A DNA stretch of 64,000 nucleotides from Pseudomonas monteilii (GTDB lineage: Bacteria > Pseudomonadota > Gammaproteobacteria > Pseudomonadales > Pseudomonadaceae), in assembly GCA_001534745.1 (NCBI GenBank), contig CP013997.1:558001-622000 (forward strand), written 5' to 3'. Under the pieces are notes generated by a model. That model did not search any database and was not told the origin of the DNA. It worked only from the letters and a program-made list of their open reading frames with translations. Position 1 is the first letter of the stretch; each line of letters opens with the position of its first letter. A program made the translations under genes and the position numbers. Shown here one piece after another: positions 35,282-44,608 of this stretch.

Positions 35282-35929
35282 GAAAGAGGCGCCTGATGTG
35301 GCCGGCTAGCATCCTTCACAACAGCTTCATCCGCTCCGGCTACCAGTCTCTGGCTTCTGGCGTCGACTTGGTCCCGATGTAGCCTTTACTCGATCCCAAC
35401 TTGGTCCCAATGTAGTCTCTACTTGGTCTCTGTTTCGACCATATTTAGCCCCATTTGGGCCTAACTTAGTCCCCCCTATGTTAGCTAAAAATTAGTCAGA
35501 TAAAAGCAAGGTGTCGTATACCGATAGGCATCTTCCATAACGAGTCGACTATGCCAATCAATCGGGAAACCTATGGCTGCTAAGTCAATTTCCAAACGCG
35601 CCAGATCATCCATGCAATCGGCAGTTCTTGCTGGTATGCGCGCTGGCCTGACTCATCAGCAGAGTCAGAATGTACAACTGCGCGGTTTTGTACGCGCCGG
35701 CCGAGATAATCATGGGTAGGGCAGGTGTCTTGCGTGACAGGATAGACACGATAGGCCGCTTTGCAGACAGATTGGCTCCACGTTGGCGAGCAAAACGCCA
35801 TTTCGCCGCATGATTTTAGCGCTATCTCCAGTGAGCTTATTGATCACGTATCCTGTGTGCTAAAAGAATCAAGCCATGGCAAGTGATGGATCAGCCGGAA
35901 GACTGAGCCTTGCCTAAGTTTATGTGGCT
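35282..35929. other. Intergenic stretch at the left edge of the accessory region
   Basis: 648 bases without a convincing gene. ACTTGGTCCC(G/A)ATGTAG occurs at 35366 and 35399, with a third partial ACTTGGTCTC at 35421. A possible 48-codon ORF runs 35573-35719 (starting MAAKSISKRARSSMQS). It has a weak ribosome site and no known family, and its start follows a short ORF ending in TAA. The composition is more AT-rich than the core genes to the left. It may hold remnants of inserted DNA. Confidence 0.35.
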
Positions 35930-36845
35930 CGCAACATTCTACGAAACCAGATCGATATAGGAGTATTTTGTGAGTGATGTACAAGGAAGGTCGTTCATAG
36001 TTGGCTGACGGACACAGGAAAAACACTCGATACCGCCAATAGCTACCTCGCTGGCCTCAACGCGGTAAGCGAACATTTGGGCCGCAACGTTCTGCATATC
36101 CATGATGGGGAGGAACTGGTCTCGCTGTACCGTCAGTACGGGCCGGATGGTGAATTTGCGGACGTTGGCGGAAATAGCAGCAATAACGTGCAAAGCGGGC
36201 TGAAGCAATGGCTTGAATACCAGCGACAGCACAACTCAGGTGCCATAGCGGGTTACGCCGACCAACGCGTGCTGCAGCTGATGAGTAAGGGGACGAAGGA
36301 GGAGCGGATGTGGGTGTGGAACCTGATCCGACGCTTCTGCAAGAAGTACCCTCAGGCTGACCATTGGGCTGTCAATTCGACACCAGCAAAAATCCGAATA
36401 GGTATGCGCGAGCCAAACAACCTAAAAGGAAGGCCCGCATTCACACTTTACTGGTACGGCGGTGAGATATGCTGTGCTGTTCGCAATATCAGCGATCATC
36501 GTGAGCTGTTGGAAGCTCAAAGCACCCGCTGGAGAGTCAGCGCAAGCACTTGCCCCACCCAATCTGATGTGGGGAGCTAGCTGAACTCGGTCGACCAAAT
36601 CCTTACCGAAAGGCATCTGCCAACGCAGGGCATGGGCCTCGTACCTAGCGACTATCACCACACTGAACAGGACGAAGCCGTGCCTTTCATTGATCTGCCA
36701 ACAACCAAGCACCGCTCAGCCAATCCTATTCGGCCCGCCTGGCACTGGCAAAACCTATGCGACCATCAACCAAGCTTTGGCGATACTCGCGCCCGATTTC
36801 CTCGCTCAACACTCCGGCAATACGCCCGAAACTCACCAACGACGG
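35930..36845 (+). pseudogene. Decayed 5' fragment of an mcrB-like gene
   Basis: The stretch aligns by eye with 44565-45480, the ribosome site and first ~290 codons of the intact mcrB homologue. Both have AGGAGT(A/G)TTTTGTGAGTGA at the start, and GGTGAATT(T/C)GCG(G/C)ACGTTGGCGG and AACCTAAAAGGAAGGCCCGC inside. The copy is broken: an early frameshift after GTGAGTGATG, TGG changed to TAG at 36578-36580, a further indel near the Walker A (GGCCCGCCTGGCACTGGCAA at ~36733), then homology is lost around 36845. It encodes no working protein. Together with the intact gene it makes a ~0.9-kb direct repeat around 36.85-44.56 kb. Confidence 0.85.
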
Positions 36846-37169
36846 CCTCAGTGTAAACAGGATGGTCAGGCAGTAAAATTTTGGGGAGGTTGAGACATCA
36901 CTGCCCCCGGTGTCACTGAGTAGAGGCTGGGGGCGATGTAAGCAAAAGCTTCGCGTGTACGTTACGGCCCAGGAGGCAGACCTACCGGGGCCCTGGGGCC
37001 GAGGCATCCGTCTGCTCCCTTGCCATGAACATCCTGAATCCAGGTACTGTAGTACTCCTGGACAGAGTCTCAGAATGCTGGCTAACTCTCCTGTCGGCTA
37101 TTAAAATTCCGCCCTAGCGCCCGGCTGTGGCGAAAGCAGCAGCGATAAACAGGGTTACGTACGCCATGA
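36846..37169. other. Intergenic region before the hydrolase-NTPase gene
   Basis: 324 bases without a convincing gene. An imperfect palindrome CCAGGTACT-GT-AGTACTCCTGG lies near 37040-37061. The region must contain the promoter of the two-gene module that follows, but no clear -35/-10 pair was recognised. Confidence 0.4.
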
Positions 37170-38822
37170 ATGACGCATAAGGAAACAATAGGCAGAATGT
37201 GGAAAAATAATAACTGGCATACTTATGACGAAGCAAGCGACACGGCGATCATATTTGTTCATGGCTTTTTTTCAAACTCGCATAGCTGCTGGGCTAACAA
37301 AAAAGCAAAAACTTTCTGGCCAGATCTAGTAGTCGAAGATGTGAGGATTCCTCGTGTGTCAATCTACTTGGGCGGATATTATACTAATGTCGATTCGGGT
37401 CTGTTGGGGGTTCGAGAGTGCTCCGATCAACTGTTCGATGCTTTGCGTCGAAGAAGCCAAATAGGAGATGCGGCACCGATCACATTCCCAAAATTGGTAT
37501 TTGTGTGCCACAGTTTGGGTGGGATTGTTGTAAGGTACATGCTGGAATCCTATAGAGAACATTTTGCAAGCCACAAAATCGGCGTGGCTCTGATGGCGTC
37601 ACCGTCAATCGGCTCAGATTACGCTGACACATTAGCGAAGATTGCAAGTTTCTACAAAAACAGAGTTGGTAAGCAGCTGCGCATGAACAGCGAGCTGTTA
37701 GCTGATTTAGATGGCCGCTTCAAGGCATTTGTTGAAAGCCGCGAGCACGGAACTTTTATGGGTATTGAGGCGGTCGAGCACGTAGGATTCTTACACCTAC
37801 GCTGGCTACCTGGATTTAAGCCAATAGTCTTAGAGCAGTCGGCATCGAGATATTTTTCAGGGCGACGGATTATCCCTGATACAAATCACTCGACGATTGT
37901 AAAGCCTGGTGATTTGGATCATGGCGGTCACTCAACATTGGTTGACTTCCTGAATAATAAATTCTTCCCCTCAGTTGGCGAGCCAGTCATAACTGAAAAG
38001 GATGCTTCTGCTGTTAAAAGCCAAAAGCACCGTTTTAAATTGGCCGTCGGGCAAGGGCCTCTTTTTGATATTTATGATGAAACCTGTGAGCCCTATTATC
38101 TTGAGCGAAAGATTGATAAACAGATTGCAGTGGAATTTAGCCTCAATAGTTTTTGGGTGTATGGGGACTCTGGAACAGGAAAAACCTCAATAGTCAAAAG
38201 ACTGCTGGGTTGTGCAGGTGCGAAAGCAGTCGAAATGTGCTTCTCACAATGTACAGATAGCGACTATAGAAAAGCTTTTATTGCTGAAATGATAGAGACT
38301 CTACACCTTAGTGATAATAATGCAGAAACAATTCCAGATCGAACTTTTAATAATTTAAAGCGAATAATATTGGATGGTGTTGAGGCAAATAAATTCCTAT
38401 TTATCTATATTGATGAGGTTCCCAGTACTGGCGATCGAGAAGGCGCTGAGAAACATTTGTTACTTCTGGTTGAGGAGCTACTCACCGCAGTGAAGCAGTT
38501 GGCAAAGACAAATGCATTTCGTTTAGTCGTTTCTTCCTTGAAAAAACCGAACCTTGACTCGAGCCAGAATCTTTCTAAGCTTAGTGGTTATATGCGATTT
38601 GTTGAGTGCGAAAGGTGGACGGAAGATGAGCTAGCGGCTTTGATCGAATTAATAACCGATAATTTAGATATGGTTGGATGTGATGACCTCCCAGATAATT
38701 TAATATCTAATTCTCATGGTTCTCCTCGCTTCATTAAAACGTTTTTAAAGTCGAAGATTTCGTACCCTGATAAGAGTGACGCCGAGCTTATTAGTATTTC
38801 GTCTCAGGGCTTCCAATTTTAA
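37170..38822 (+). CDS. Alpha/beta-hydrolase fused to a P-loop NTPase (STAND-like), candidate defence effector
   Basis: 550 residues. The N-terminal ~265 are an alpha/beta hydrolase of the PGAP1/lipase-like type: oxyanion region IIFVHGFF (~28-33), nucleophile elbow CHSLGG (Ser115) and catalytic PDTNHSTIVKP (Asp237/His240). Residues ~305-540 are an NTPase: Walker A GDSGTGKT (332-339), Walker B FIYIDE (411-416), and an RFIKTFL end like AAA/STAND sensors. No membrane segment. Base composition is clearly more AT-rich than the core. The next gene starts 10 bases after the stop. Start may be 37170 or ATG 37197; neither has an ideal ribosome site. Family name not known to me. An effector of the hydrolase-STAND kind is the inference. 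Confidence 0.8.
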   Translation: MTHKETIGRMWKNNNWHTYDEASDTAIIFVHGFFSNSHSCWANKKAKTFWPDLVVEDVRIPRVSIYLGGYYTNVDSGLLGVRECSDQLFDALRRRSQIGDAAPITFPKLVFVCHSLGGIVVRYMLESYREHFASHKIGVALMASPSIGSDYADTLAKIASFYKNRVGKQLRMNSELLADLDGRFKAFVESREHGTFMGIEAVEHVGFLHLRWLPGFKPIVLEQSASRYFSGRRIIPDTNHSTIVKPGDLDHGGHSTLVDFLNNKFFPSVGEPVITEKDASAVKSQKHRFKLAVGQGPLFDIYDETCEPYYLERKIDKQIAVEFSLNSFWVYGDSGTGKTSIVKRLLGCAGAKAVEMCFSQCTDSDYRKAFIAEMIETLHLSDNNAETIPDRTFNNLKRIILDGVEANKFLFIYIDEVPSTGDREGAEKHLLLLVEELLTAVKQLAKTNAFRLVVSSLKKPNLDSSQNLSKLSGYMRFVECERWTEDELAALIELITDNLDMVGCDDLPDNLISNSHGSPRFIKTFLKSKISYPDKSDAELISISSQGFQF

Positions 38823-38832
38823 GGTAGAGAAC

Positions 38833-41469
38833 ATGGTTACAAAAAAGATCAAGCCGTATGCTATCGTTCCCCCAGACATGTACGTTGAGAGGCAAGCAGA
38901 CATACAGCTGCGCCAGATCATCGAAGATATGGGGCGTCCGAGCTATGTTTTAGTATCGCGACAGATGGGTAAAACGAATCTATTGCTCAATGCGAAAAGA
39001 GAGATTGACTCTCAAGATGATTTGTTCTCATACCTCGATGTGTCGAATTGTTTCTCGGATCTCAGATCGTTCTTCAGAAATATAATTGACACCACGATTT
39101 TAGCTAGAGATCAGCTTTCTGAAGTTTTGTTTGATGATCTTACTCGGATGCGTTCTAGTACAGTAAATTTACAGGCGCATAAAGAGCATGAGCTTGAGCT
39201 AAAGAAGATACTCGATATACTTCCTGGAAAGCTTGTTATTTGTCTTGACGAAATTGATGCTCTGACGAACGTTGATTATTCAGATAATGTCTTTTCGCTG
39301 ATTAGGAGCATATACTTTTTTGGCAGGACTCAATTCGCCCAGTTTAAGAGATTAACGTACGTACTTTCAGGTGTGGCTGATCCAGCTGAGTTGATTAAAA
39401 ATAAGGCAATATCTCCATTCAATATCGGTGAGAAAATTTACCTTGAAGACTTTACGTTTTCTGAAACGAAAAGATTTCTTGAGCAGTGTTCCTTGGTGCT
39501 GCCTGATGAAGCCGTCGAAAGAATCTATCACTGGACTTCGGGAAATCCTCGTGTAACGTGGGATGTATGCTCAGCTGCGGAAACTGAGCTGTCTCAAACA
39601 TCAATGCTAAACGAAAGTTCGATAGACAAGATTGTTAACTCGCTATATTTGACGAGTTTTGATTTGCCACCGTTTGATCACATTCGCACCAGAGTTCAAA
39701 GCGATAAAGAACTGCGAAATTCGGTCATGGTAATCCACTACGGAAAAACAAAATCACTTTCAGATAAAGTAAAGGACAAGCTTTACTTGGCCGGAATAAG
39801 TACTCCGAAGACAGAAACCGGTGAAATATCGTTCAAAAATAGGATCATGTCTGAATCGTTGTCCGAAAAATGGGTATCAGATATTGAGGGTGAGTTGTTA
39901 ACAATTGACGAGCGCGCCAATGAGAAAATTAAGCTTAAGCGCTACGATGAAGCTCTCGCTTTATATCGTGAATCTCTTGCCCAACATATAGACCCTGAAA
40001 GCTGCTTGGCTTCTCGGCTAAATATTGGGTTTTGTCTTATTCAGCTTGGTGACATAGAGTCAGCTATTGTTGAGTACGAGAGTTGCGATACTAATAATAT
40101 TGATGACAGATCTCTGCTTAATGCTAAGCTCCACTGGTCAGGTGTGTGTTATATGTTTTCACACCGCTGGGATGATGCGGCGGCCCAGTTTCGCGCATTG
40201 ATTAATGGTGCCGCAGGTAACAAAAAAGGTATTTTCTTTCCAGAGGCTTGCGTTAATCTGGCTAGTGTATTGTTAGCTCAAGCTGACACGGGAGCGTCTA
40301 ATACAGCTCTGCCTGAGGAGATCGAACATGTCCTATTGAGCGCAATCGATTATGTTAGGACCGTCAGCTCTAGCGGTTCAGCTACCGAAAATCATATTCT
40401 GTATTCGGCATATTATCAACTGAGTAGATACTACAGCATGGCCAAAAATGCCGATATGGGAAGAGACTATTTGGATGAGGCTCTAGAGGTAAGTATTTCT
40501 GAGGTTAGGAGTACTTTGCTTTATCAGAGGGCATCGTATGAAAGCGATCCATTCGAGCAGGCAAAATATTATGAGCGTTGCGCTAGGAATATTATAGATA
40601 ATAAGCTGTCACTCACAGGGAAAGATATATCTAATCAATTGAGATTTGGACATGCGGAATGCTCACCACTTCTAATGGATTTGGTACGTCTTGATAGGCA
40701 GTCCGCCGCTGACGAACTGTATCGATACATCTGCTCTATAGAGTCTAAGCAAAATTTCAGTGCTTGGGAGGTAATTACAAATTGCGTTATGAGTGGTGCA
40801 TCTGGGAGTGACATATCCAAATTACCAGACTTGACCAGGCTTGCGTTGAGATATAAGAGCGCACCAGTTGAGGAATTACGGCAAATACTTACGCTGAGCA
40901 TATTGGTAAATTCATCTACTGACATTGATCAGAACAAGGTCTTGTATGATGCCTATCTTTCGCTGTTTGGCAAACTCGAAAACCCTTCAATGCTTGAGGG
41001 CGATTTCAGGATAATTCACGACATATTTAGTCAATACTTTATTAGGGATGAGTACGAACGTTGCGAAGAGATTATTGCTGCAATTGAAGTTCTTTTTGAA
41101 CAGACTGTCGAGCAGGGATCACTTTCGGACCAAGTTATTAGCTCTGGAGCATTAATACTACTGCTGCTGAGGCTGAGGTTGAATACATCGCGAGCTGATT
41201 CAGACTCTCTGCCTAGTCAGTTGATGCCGTATTTGGATAATATAAAGAGCACAGATAGTTTTTCTTTATTATATTTTCCGAGTGACTACTCTGAGTCATT
41301 AGCACAAGCTTTTAGGAAAATGGTACATCCCGATTTTTTTGATGAAAATGCGATAGATATTGGTCAAAATGTGATCGTGACTGTGCAGTATAACTCTGGT
41401 AAGGTTAAACAGGGTAAGTTTAAAAAATTTAAACTTGACATAATTAAGAAGTTGTGCAGGGTGGTTTGA
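38833..41469 (+). CDS. AAA-like ATPase with TPR-rich C-terminus, putative sensor partner
   Basis: 878 residues from ATG 38833 (AAGGTAGAGAAC upstream). The N-terminal ~330 residues are an AAA-like (AAA_35-type) ATPase: YVERQAD near 18-24, Walker A SRQMGKT (42-48) and Walker B LVICLDEID (134-142), followed by a winged-helix-like region. From ~370 a helical solenoid of TPR-like repeats begins (KRYDEALALYRESL, LGDIESAIVEYES, DDAAAQFRALI). The C-terminal ~80 residues are beta-rich and lysine-rich. AT-rich like the first gene, and in the same operon. By analogy to STAND systems the repeats would recognise a phage or stress signal; this is inference. Confidence 0.8.
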   Translation: MVTKKIKPYAIVPPDMYVERQADIQLRQIIEDMGRPSYVLVSRQMGKTNLLLNAKREIDSQDDLFSYLDVSNCFSDLRSFFRNIIDTTILARDQLSEVLFDDLTRMRSSTVNLQAHKEHELELKKILDILPGKLVICLDEIDALTNVDYSDNVFSLIRSIYFFGRTQFAQFKRLTYVLSGVADPAELIKNKAISPFNIGEKIYLEDFTFSETKRFLEQCSLVLPDEAVERIYHWTSGNPRVTWDVCSAAETELSQTSMLNESSIDKIVNSLYLTSFDLPPFDHIRTRVQSDKELRNSVMVIHYGKTKSLSDKVKDKLYLAGISTPKTETGEISFKNRIMSESLSEKWVSDIEGELLTIDERANEKIKLKRYDEALALYRESLAQHIDPESCLASRLNIGFCLIQLGDIESAIVEYESCDTNNIDDRSLLNAKLHWSGVCYMFSHRWDDAAAQFRALINGAAGNKKGIFFPEACVNLASVLLAQADTGASNTALPEEIEHVLLSAIDYVRTVSSSGSATENHILYSAYYQLSRYYSMAKNADMGRDYLDEALEVSISEVRSTLLYQRASYESDPFEQAKYYERCARNIIDNKLSLTGKDISNQLRFGHAECSPLLMDLVRLDRQSAADELYRYICSIESKQNFSAWEVITNCVMSGASGSDISKLPDLTRLALRYKSAPVEELRQILTLSILVNSSTDIDQNKVLYDAYLSLFGKLENPSMLEGDFRIIHDIFSQYFIRDEYERCEEIIAAIEVLFEQTVEQGSLSDQVISSGALILLLLRLRLNTSRADSDSLPSQLMPYLDNIKSTDSFSLLYFPSDYSESLAQAFRKMVHPDFFDENAIDIGQNVIVTVQYNSGKVKQGKFKKFKLDIIKKLCRVV

Positions 41470-41640
41470 GTTGCTTGCTAAAAAGCTTGCCGCGGCGACG
41501 TGGCGAGCTTTATGGTCAGGGAATCCCTGCTGTGTCAAGTTTCATAAAGATTACGAGAAGGATTTAGTGATGCTATGATCTACTAAACCTTTAGCCTGGC
41601 GGCGGCAAAAATTGAGTGTAACACCTGACCAATCCGGTAG

Positions 41641-41795
41641 TAAGCACTCCATGAACTGCACCTACCGCAAGGTGGCGCTACGGTTTACCATGGCATCTCC
41701 GATAAGCGGTTCCACGGAAGCAACGCTTCATAGTCGGCCACCGACTGCGCATGTGGCAGCCTTTTAAGTATGTGGCGCAGCCACGCATAAGATCC
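41641..41795 (-). mobile_element. Remnant of an IS66-family element (end plus tnpC 3' tail)
   Basis: On the minus strand, bases ~41790-41685 encode LRHILKRLPHAQSVADYEAL then LPWN, the C-terminus of an IS66 transposase. The outer end GTAAGCACTCCATGAACTGC (41642-41661) resembles the IS66-type terminal repeat found at 41796. The remainder of the element is absent. The intact-length IS66 begins immediately to the right, so the younger element inserted into or beside this older one. Confidence 0.7.
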
Positions 41796-41879
41796 GTAAG
41801 CGCTCCATGAACCCCACATGCCACGCGCTTGTTTGATGCTCGATACTGTGCTCCCGATTCTCTGAGGAGCCCATTTGCC

Positions 41880-42239
41880 ATGATGCGACCCGGTACCAAA
41901 GTCGAAAAATTTTATCTCTACCCCAAACCCGTCGACTTTCGAAAGTCCATCGACGGCCTGACCGCCCTGGTCGAACTGGACATCAAAGTCGCCGTGTTCG
42001 AACCGGTGCTCTTCGTTTTCCTCAACAAGGCCCGTAATCGGATCAAAGTGATGTATTGGGAGCGCAATGGCTTCTGCCTCTGGCTCTAGCGCCTGGAAGC
42101 CGAGCGCTTCAAGACGTCTCCAGACACCACCGACGACGTCATCGTCCTCACGGTGCAAGAGCTGAACTGGTTGCTTGACGGTTTCGACCTCTGGCGCAAC
42201 CGTCCTCACCAGGTTTTAACTCCACGCTACGTGGCATGA
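41880..42239 (+). pseudogene. tnpB: IS66 accessory protein TnpB, interrupted by a stop codon
   Basis: 119 codons from ATG 41880 (GAGGAGC upstream). VEKFYLYPKPVDFRKSIDGL and RIKVMYWERNGFCLWL are the family signature. An in-frame TAG at 42087-42089 replaces the Lys codon expected in the family's WLKRLE motif. The same frame continues after it (RLEAERF ... LDGFDLWRNRPHQ) to TGA at 42237. A single base change (A to T) explains it. The truncated 69-residue product would lack the C-terminal third. Confidence 0.85.
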
Positions 42240-42257
42240 CCCGGTATGATCCGGGCC

Positions 42258-43794
42258 ATGATTTCATTGCCCGATGACCTTCCTGAGGACCCTGCTGCGC
42301 TCAAGCAATTGCTTGCGCAGCTGCTGGCTGAGCGCACGGTTGACAAAGACCACATCGTCGACCTGAAAGAGCAGATCAGGTTATGGCGTGACCGTTTCTT
42401 TGGCCGCAAATCCGAGCAAATCGTCGACCCCAATACGCCGCAACTGGCCATGTTCGACGAAGTGGAGAACGAACCTCTGCTGGCTGTGATCGACGATGCC
42501 GACGAAGAAGTCGTCGCCCCAATCAAGCGTCGTGGCAAACGCAAACCGCTATCCGCTGACCTCCTGCGCATCTAAGTCATCCACGACCTGCCCGAGCACG
42601 AGCTGACCTGTGCCTGCGGTTGCCGCAAGCATGTGATCGGCGAAGAGACCAGCGAACAGCTCGACATCGTGTCGATGCAGATTCGTGTCCTCGAGCACGT
42701 ACGCAAGGTCTACGGCTGCCGCGATTGCGAAGCAGCTCCGGTCACTGCCGACAAGCCGGCACAGCTGATCGACAAGAGCCTGGCCAGCCCGAGCGTGTCG
42801 GCCATGTTGCTGACCATCAAGTATGTCTACGGCCTGCCGCTGCATCGCTTCGAAACGGTATTGGCCCGGCACGGCATCGACATCCCTCGGCAAACGCTGG
42901 CCCGTTGGGTCATCCAGTGCAGCGAACACGTCCAGCCCTTGCTGAACCTGATGCGTGATCGATTGCTGGACAGTCCGGTGATCCACTGCGACGAGACACG
43001 GGTTCAAGTGTTGAAAGAATCGGATCGTGACCCGACTAGCCAATCCTGGATGTGGATGCAGGCCAGTGGGCCGCCTGATCGACCGGTCGTGTTGTTCGAC
43101 TACACCACCAGCCGTGCGCAGGAGGTGCCGTTGCGTCTGTTGGAAGGCTATCGCGGCTACGTGATGACCGACGACTACGTAGGATACAACGCCCTGGCGT
43201 TGCAGCCCGGCGTCGAACGCCTGGCGTGCATGGTGCATGCGCGGCGCAAGTTTGTCGAGGCGCAGAAGGTGCAACCCAAAGGCAAGACCGGCCGTGCCGA
43301 TGTCGCGCTGGACATGATCAACAAGTTGGATGGCATCGAGCGCGACCTCAAGGATGTCAGCGACGAGCAACGCTTGTTCGGTCGCCAGGCGCGAAGTCTG
43401 CCGATCCTCGCAGAGCTGAAGCGCTGGCTGGACAAGACGCAGTCCCAAGTCACGCCGCAAAGCGTGCTGGGCAAGGCGGTCAACTACCTGGCGAACAACT
43501 GGAGCCGGCTGGAGCGCTATGTCGAGGCGGGCCACTTGCCGATCGACAACAACTTGGCCGAGCGTGCGATAAAGCCGTTCGTCATCGGGTGCAAGGTCTG
43601 GTTGTTCAGTGACACGCCCAAAGGCGCTGGGGCCAGTGCGCGGATTTACAGTTTGGTCGAGACCGCCAAGGCCAACGGCCAGGAGCCCTATACGTGGCTT
43701 CGCCACGTCCTGGAGCGGTTGCCGCATGCGTCGTCGGTAAGCGGATTACGAAGCGCTTCTGCCGTGGAACTGCTCGCCAGAGATGCCACGGTAA
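42258..43794 (+). pseudogene. tnpC: IS66 transposase TnpC, nonsense and frameshift mutations
   Basis: Family blocks are easily seen: an N-terminal coiled region (LKQLLAQLLAERTVDKDHIV), the zinc-finger-like [17 protein letters not shown], and a DDE domain with [26 protein letters not shown] and the final [14 protein letters not shown]. An in-frame TAA at 42573-42575 stands where Glu is expected ([11 protein letters not shown]). A one-base insertion near 43738-43742 puts the conserved tail DYEALLPWN out of frame; its original stop is at 43792. The enzyme is therefore not made whole. Confidence 0.88.
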
Positions 43795-43838
43795 CGCGCT
43801 GGTCTCGCGGTGGGTAGGTGGGGTTTATGGATCGCACT

Positions 43839-44608
43839 CGTTCCTCCTCTCATTGCAGGGGGTATTCTTGCCGACGTTGACTTGGTCGCTTCCTTTGTCA
43901 GGTCGGATCATGTGGATAGAAATAAGGCATCAAGCACCATTCGGTGTTTTCCAAGATGGATCATCCTATAAATTGATCAGGAAGCCCGTGGCGATTGAGT
44001 CGATTTAGCAAGCTCGCTGAGTCATTCATGCAAACGCCTACCACCACTTAGATGCGGGATGAACTGGCACATTAGTAGATTCAGATACGCAGCAAGGTGA
44101 GAATCAGCGAGTTCTGTATTGGCTATTGCAGGGCTTCTATAAGAGCTGGTCGTTTTGGCAGGTTGGACTGTTTGCTATCTCACAACTGCGCAAGGCGCGC
44201 AGGCGGGGCGGATGGTCGGAAGGGGACGCACGGGGGCTGCGATAATGACCCTGACAAGTGAGGCTTACTGAGAAGTCTGACAAATAATAAAAACCCGCTA
44301 CAATTTGTGCATGGCTGCGCAGAAGTCATAGGCATGGCGGGTATGTTACTCGGCAAGATAAGCTCGGCAGGGCTGACTTGCAAGCAGTTTGGCTTCCCGT
44401 TGGTGAGCAGAAAGATCGTGTTGCCGCCTAATTTTGTAGCCGTTTCGGTGAGCGTATTGACCCGGCATCCTGCTTGCTGAAAGATCAGCACAAGTACCCG
44501 TCAAAGGGGCGAGCCATTGATGCAATGGGTCAGTCGAAAGGATGAGGGCGTGCTCAAATACATGAATCGCGATTTTCTACGAAAACCAAGTCGATACAGG
44601 AGTGTTTT
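43839..44608. other. Intergenic region between IS66 and the mcrBC operon
   Basis: 770 bases with only short, unconvincing ORFs. The last ~45 bases (from ~44565, TCTACGAAAACCAAGTCGAT) match the sequence before the decayed copy at 35930, so the mcrB promoter/leader was copied with the gene fragment. AAATAATAAAAACCCGCTAC near 44283 is AT-rich and could be promoter DNA. Nothing else recognised. Confidence 0.4.

Larger units (their letters stand above)
41796..43838 (+). mobile_element. IS66-family insertion sequence with broken transposase genes
   Basis: The left end GTAAGCGCTCCATGAACCCC (41796-41815) is matched, in inverted form, by GTGGGGTTTATGGATCGCAC at about 43818-43838. Inside lie tnpB and tnpC in the usual order. 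tnpA, normally first, is missing: there is too little room before tnpB. Both genes are disrupted (see their entries), so the element cannot move by itself. High GC, unlike the AT-rich genes to the left. Confidence 0.8.
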
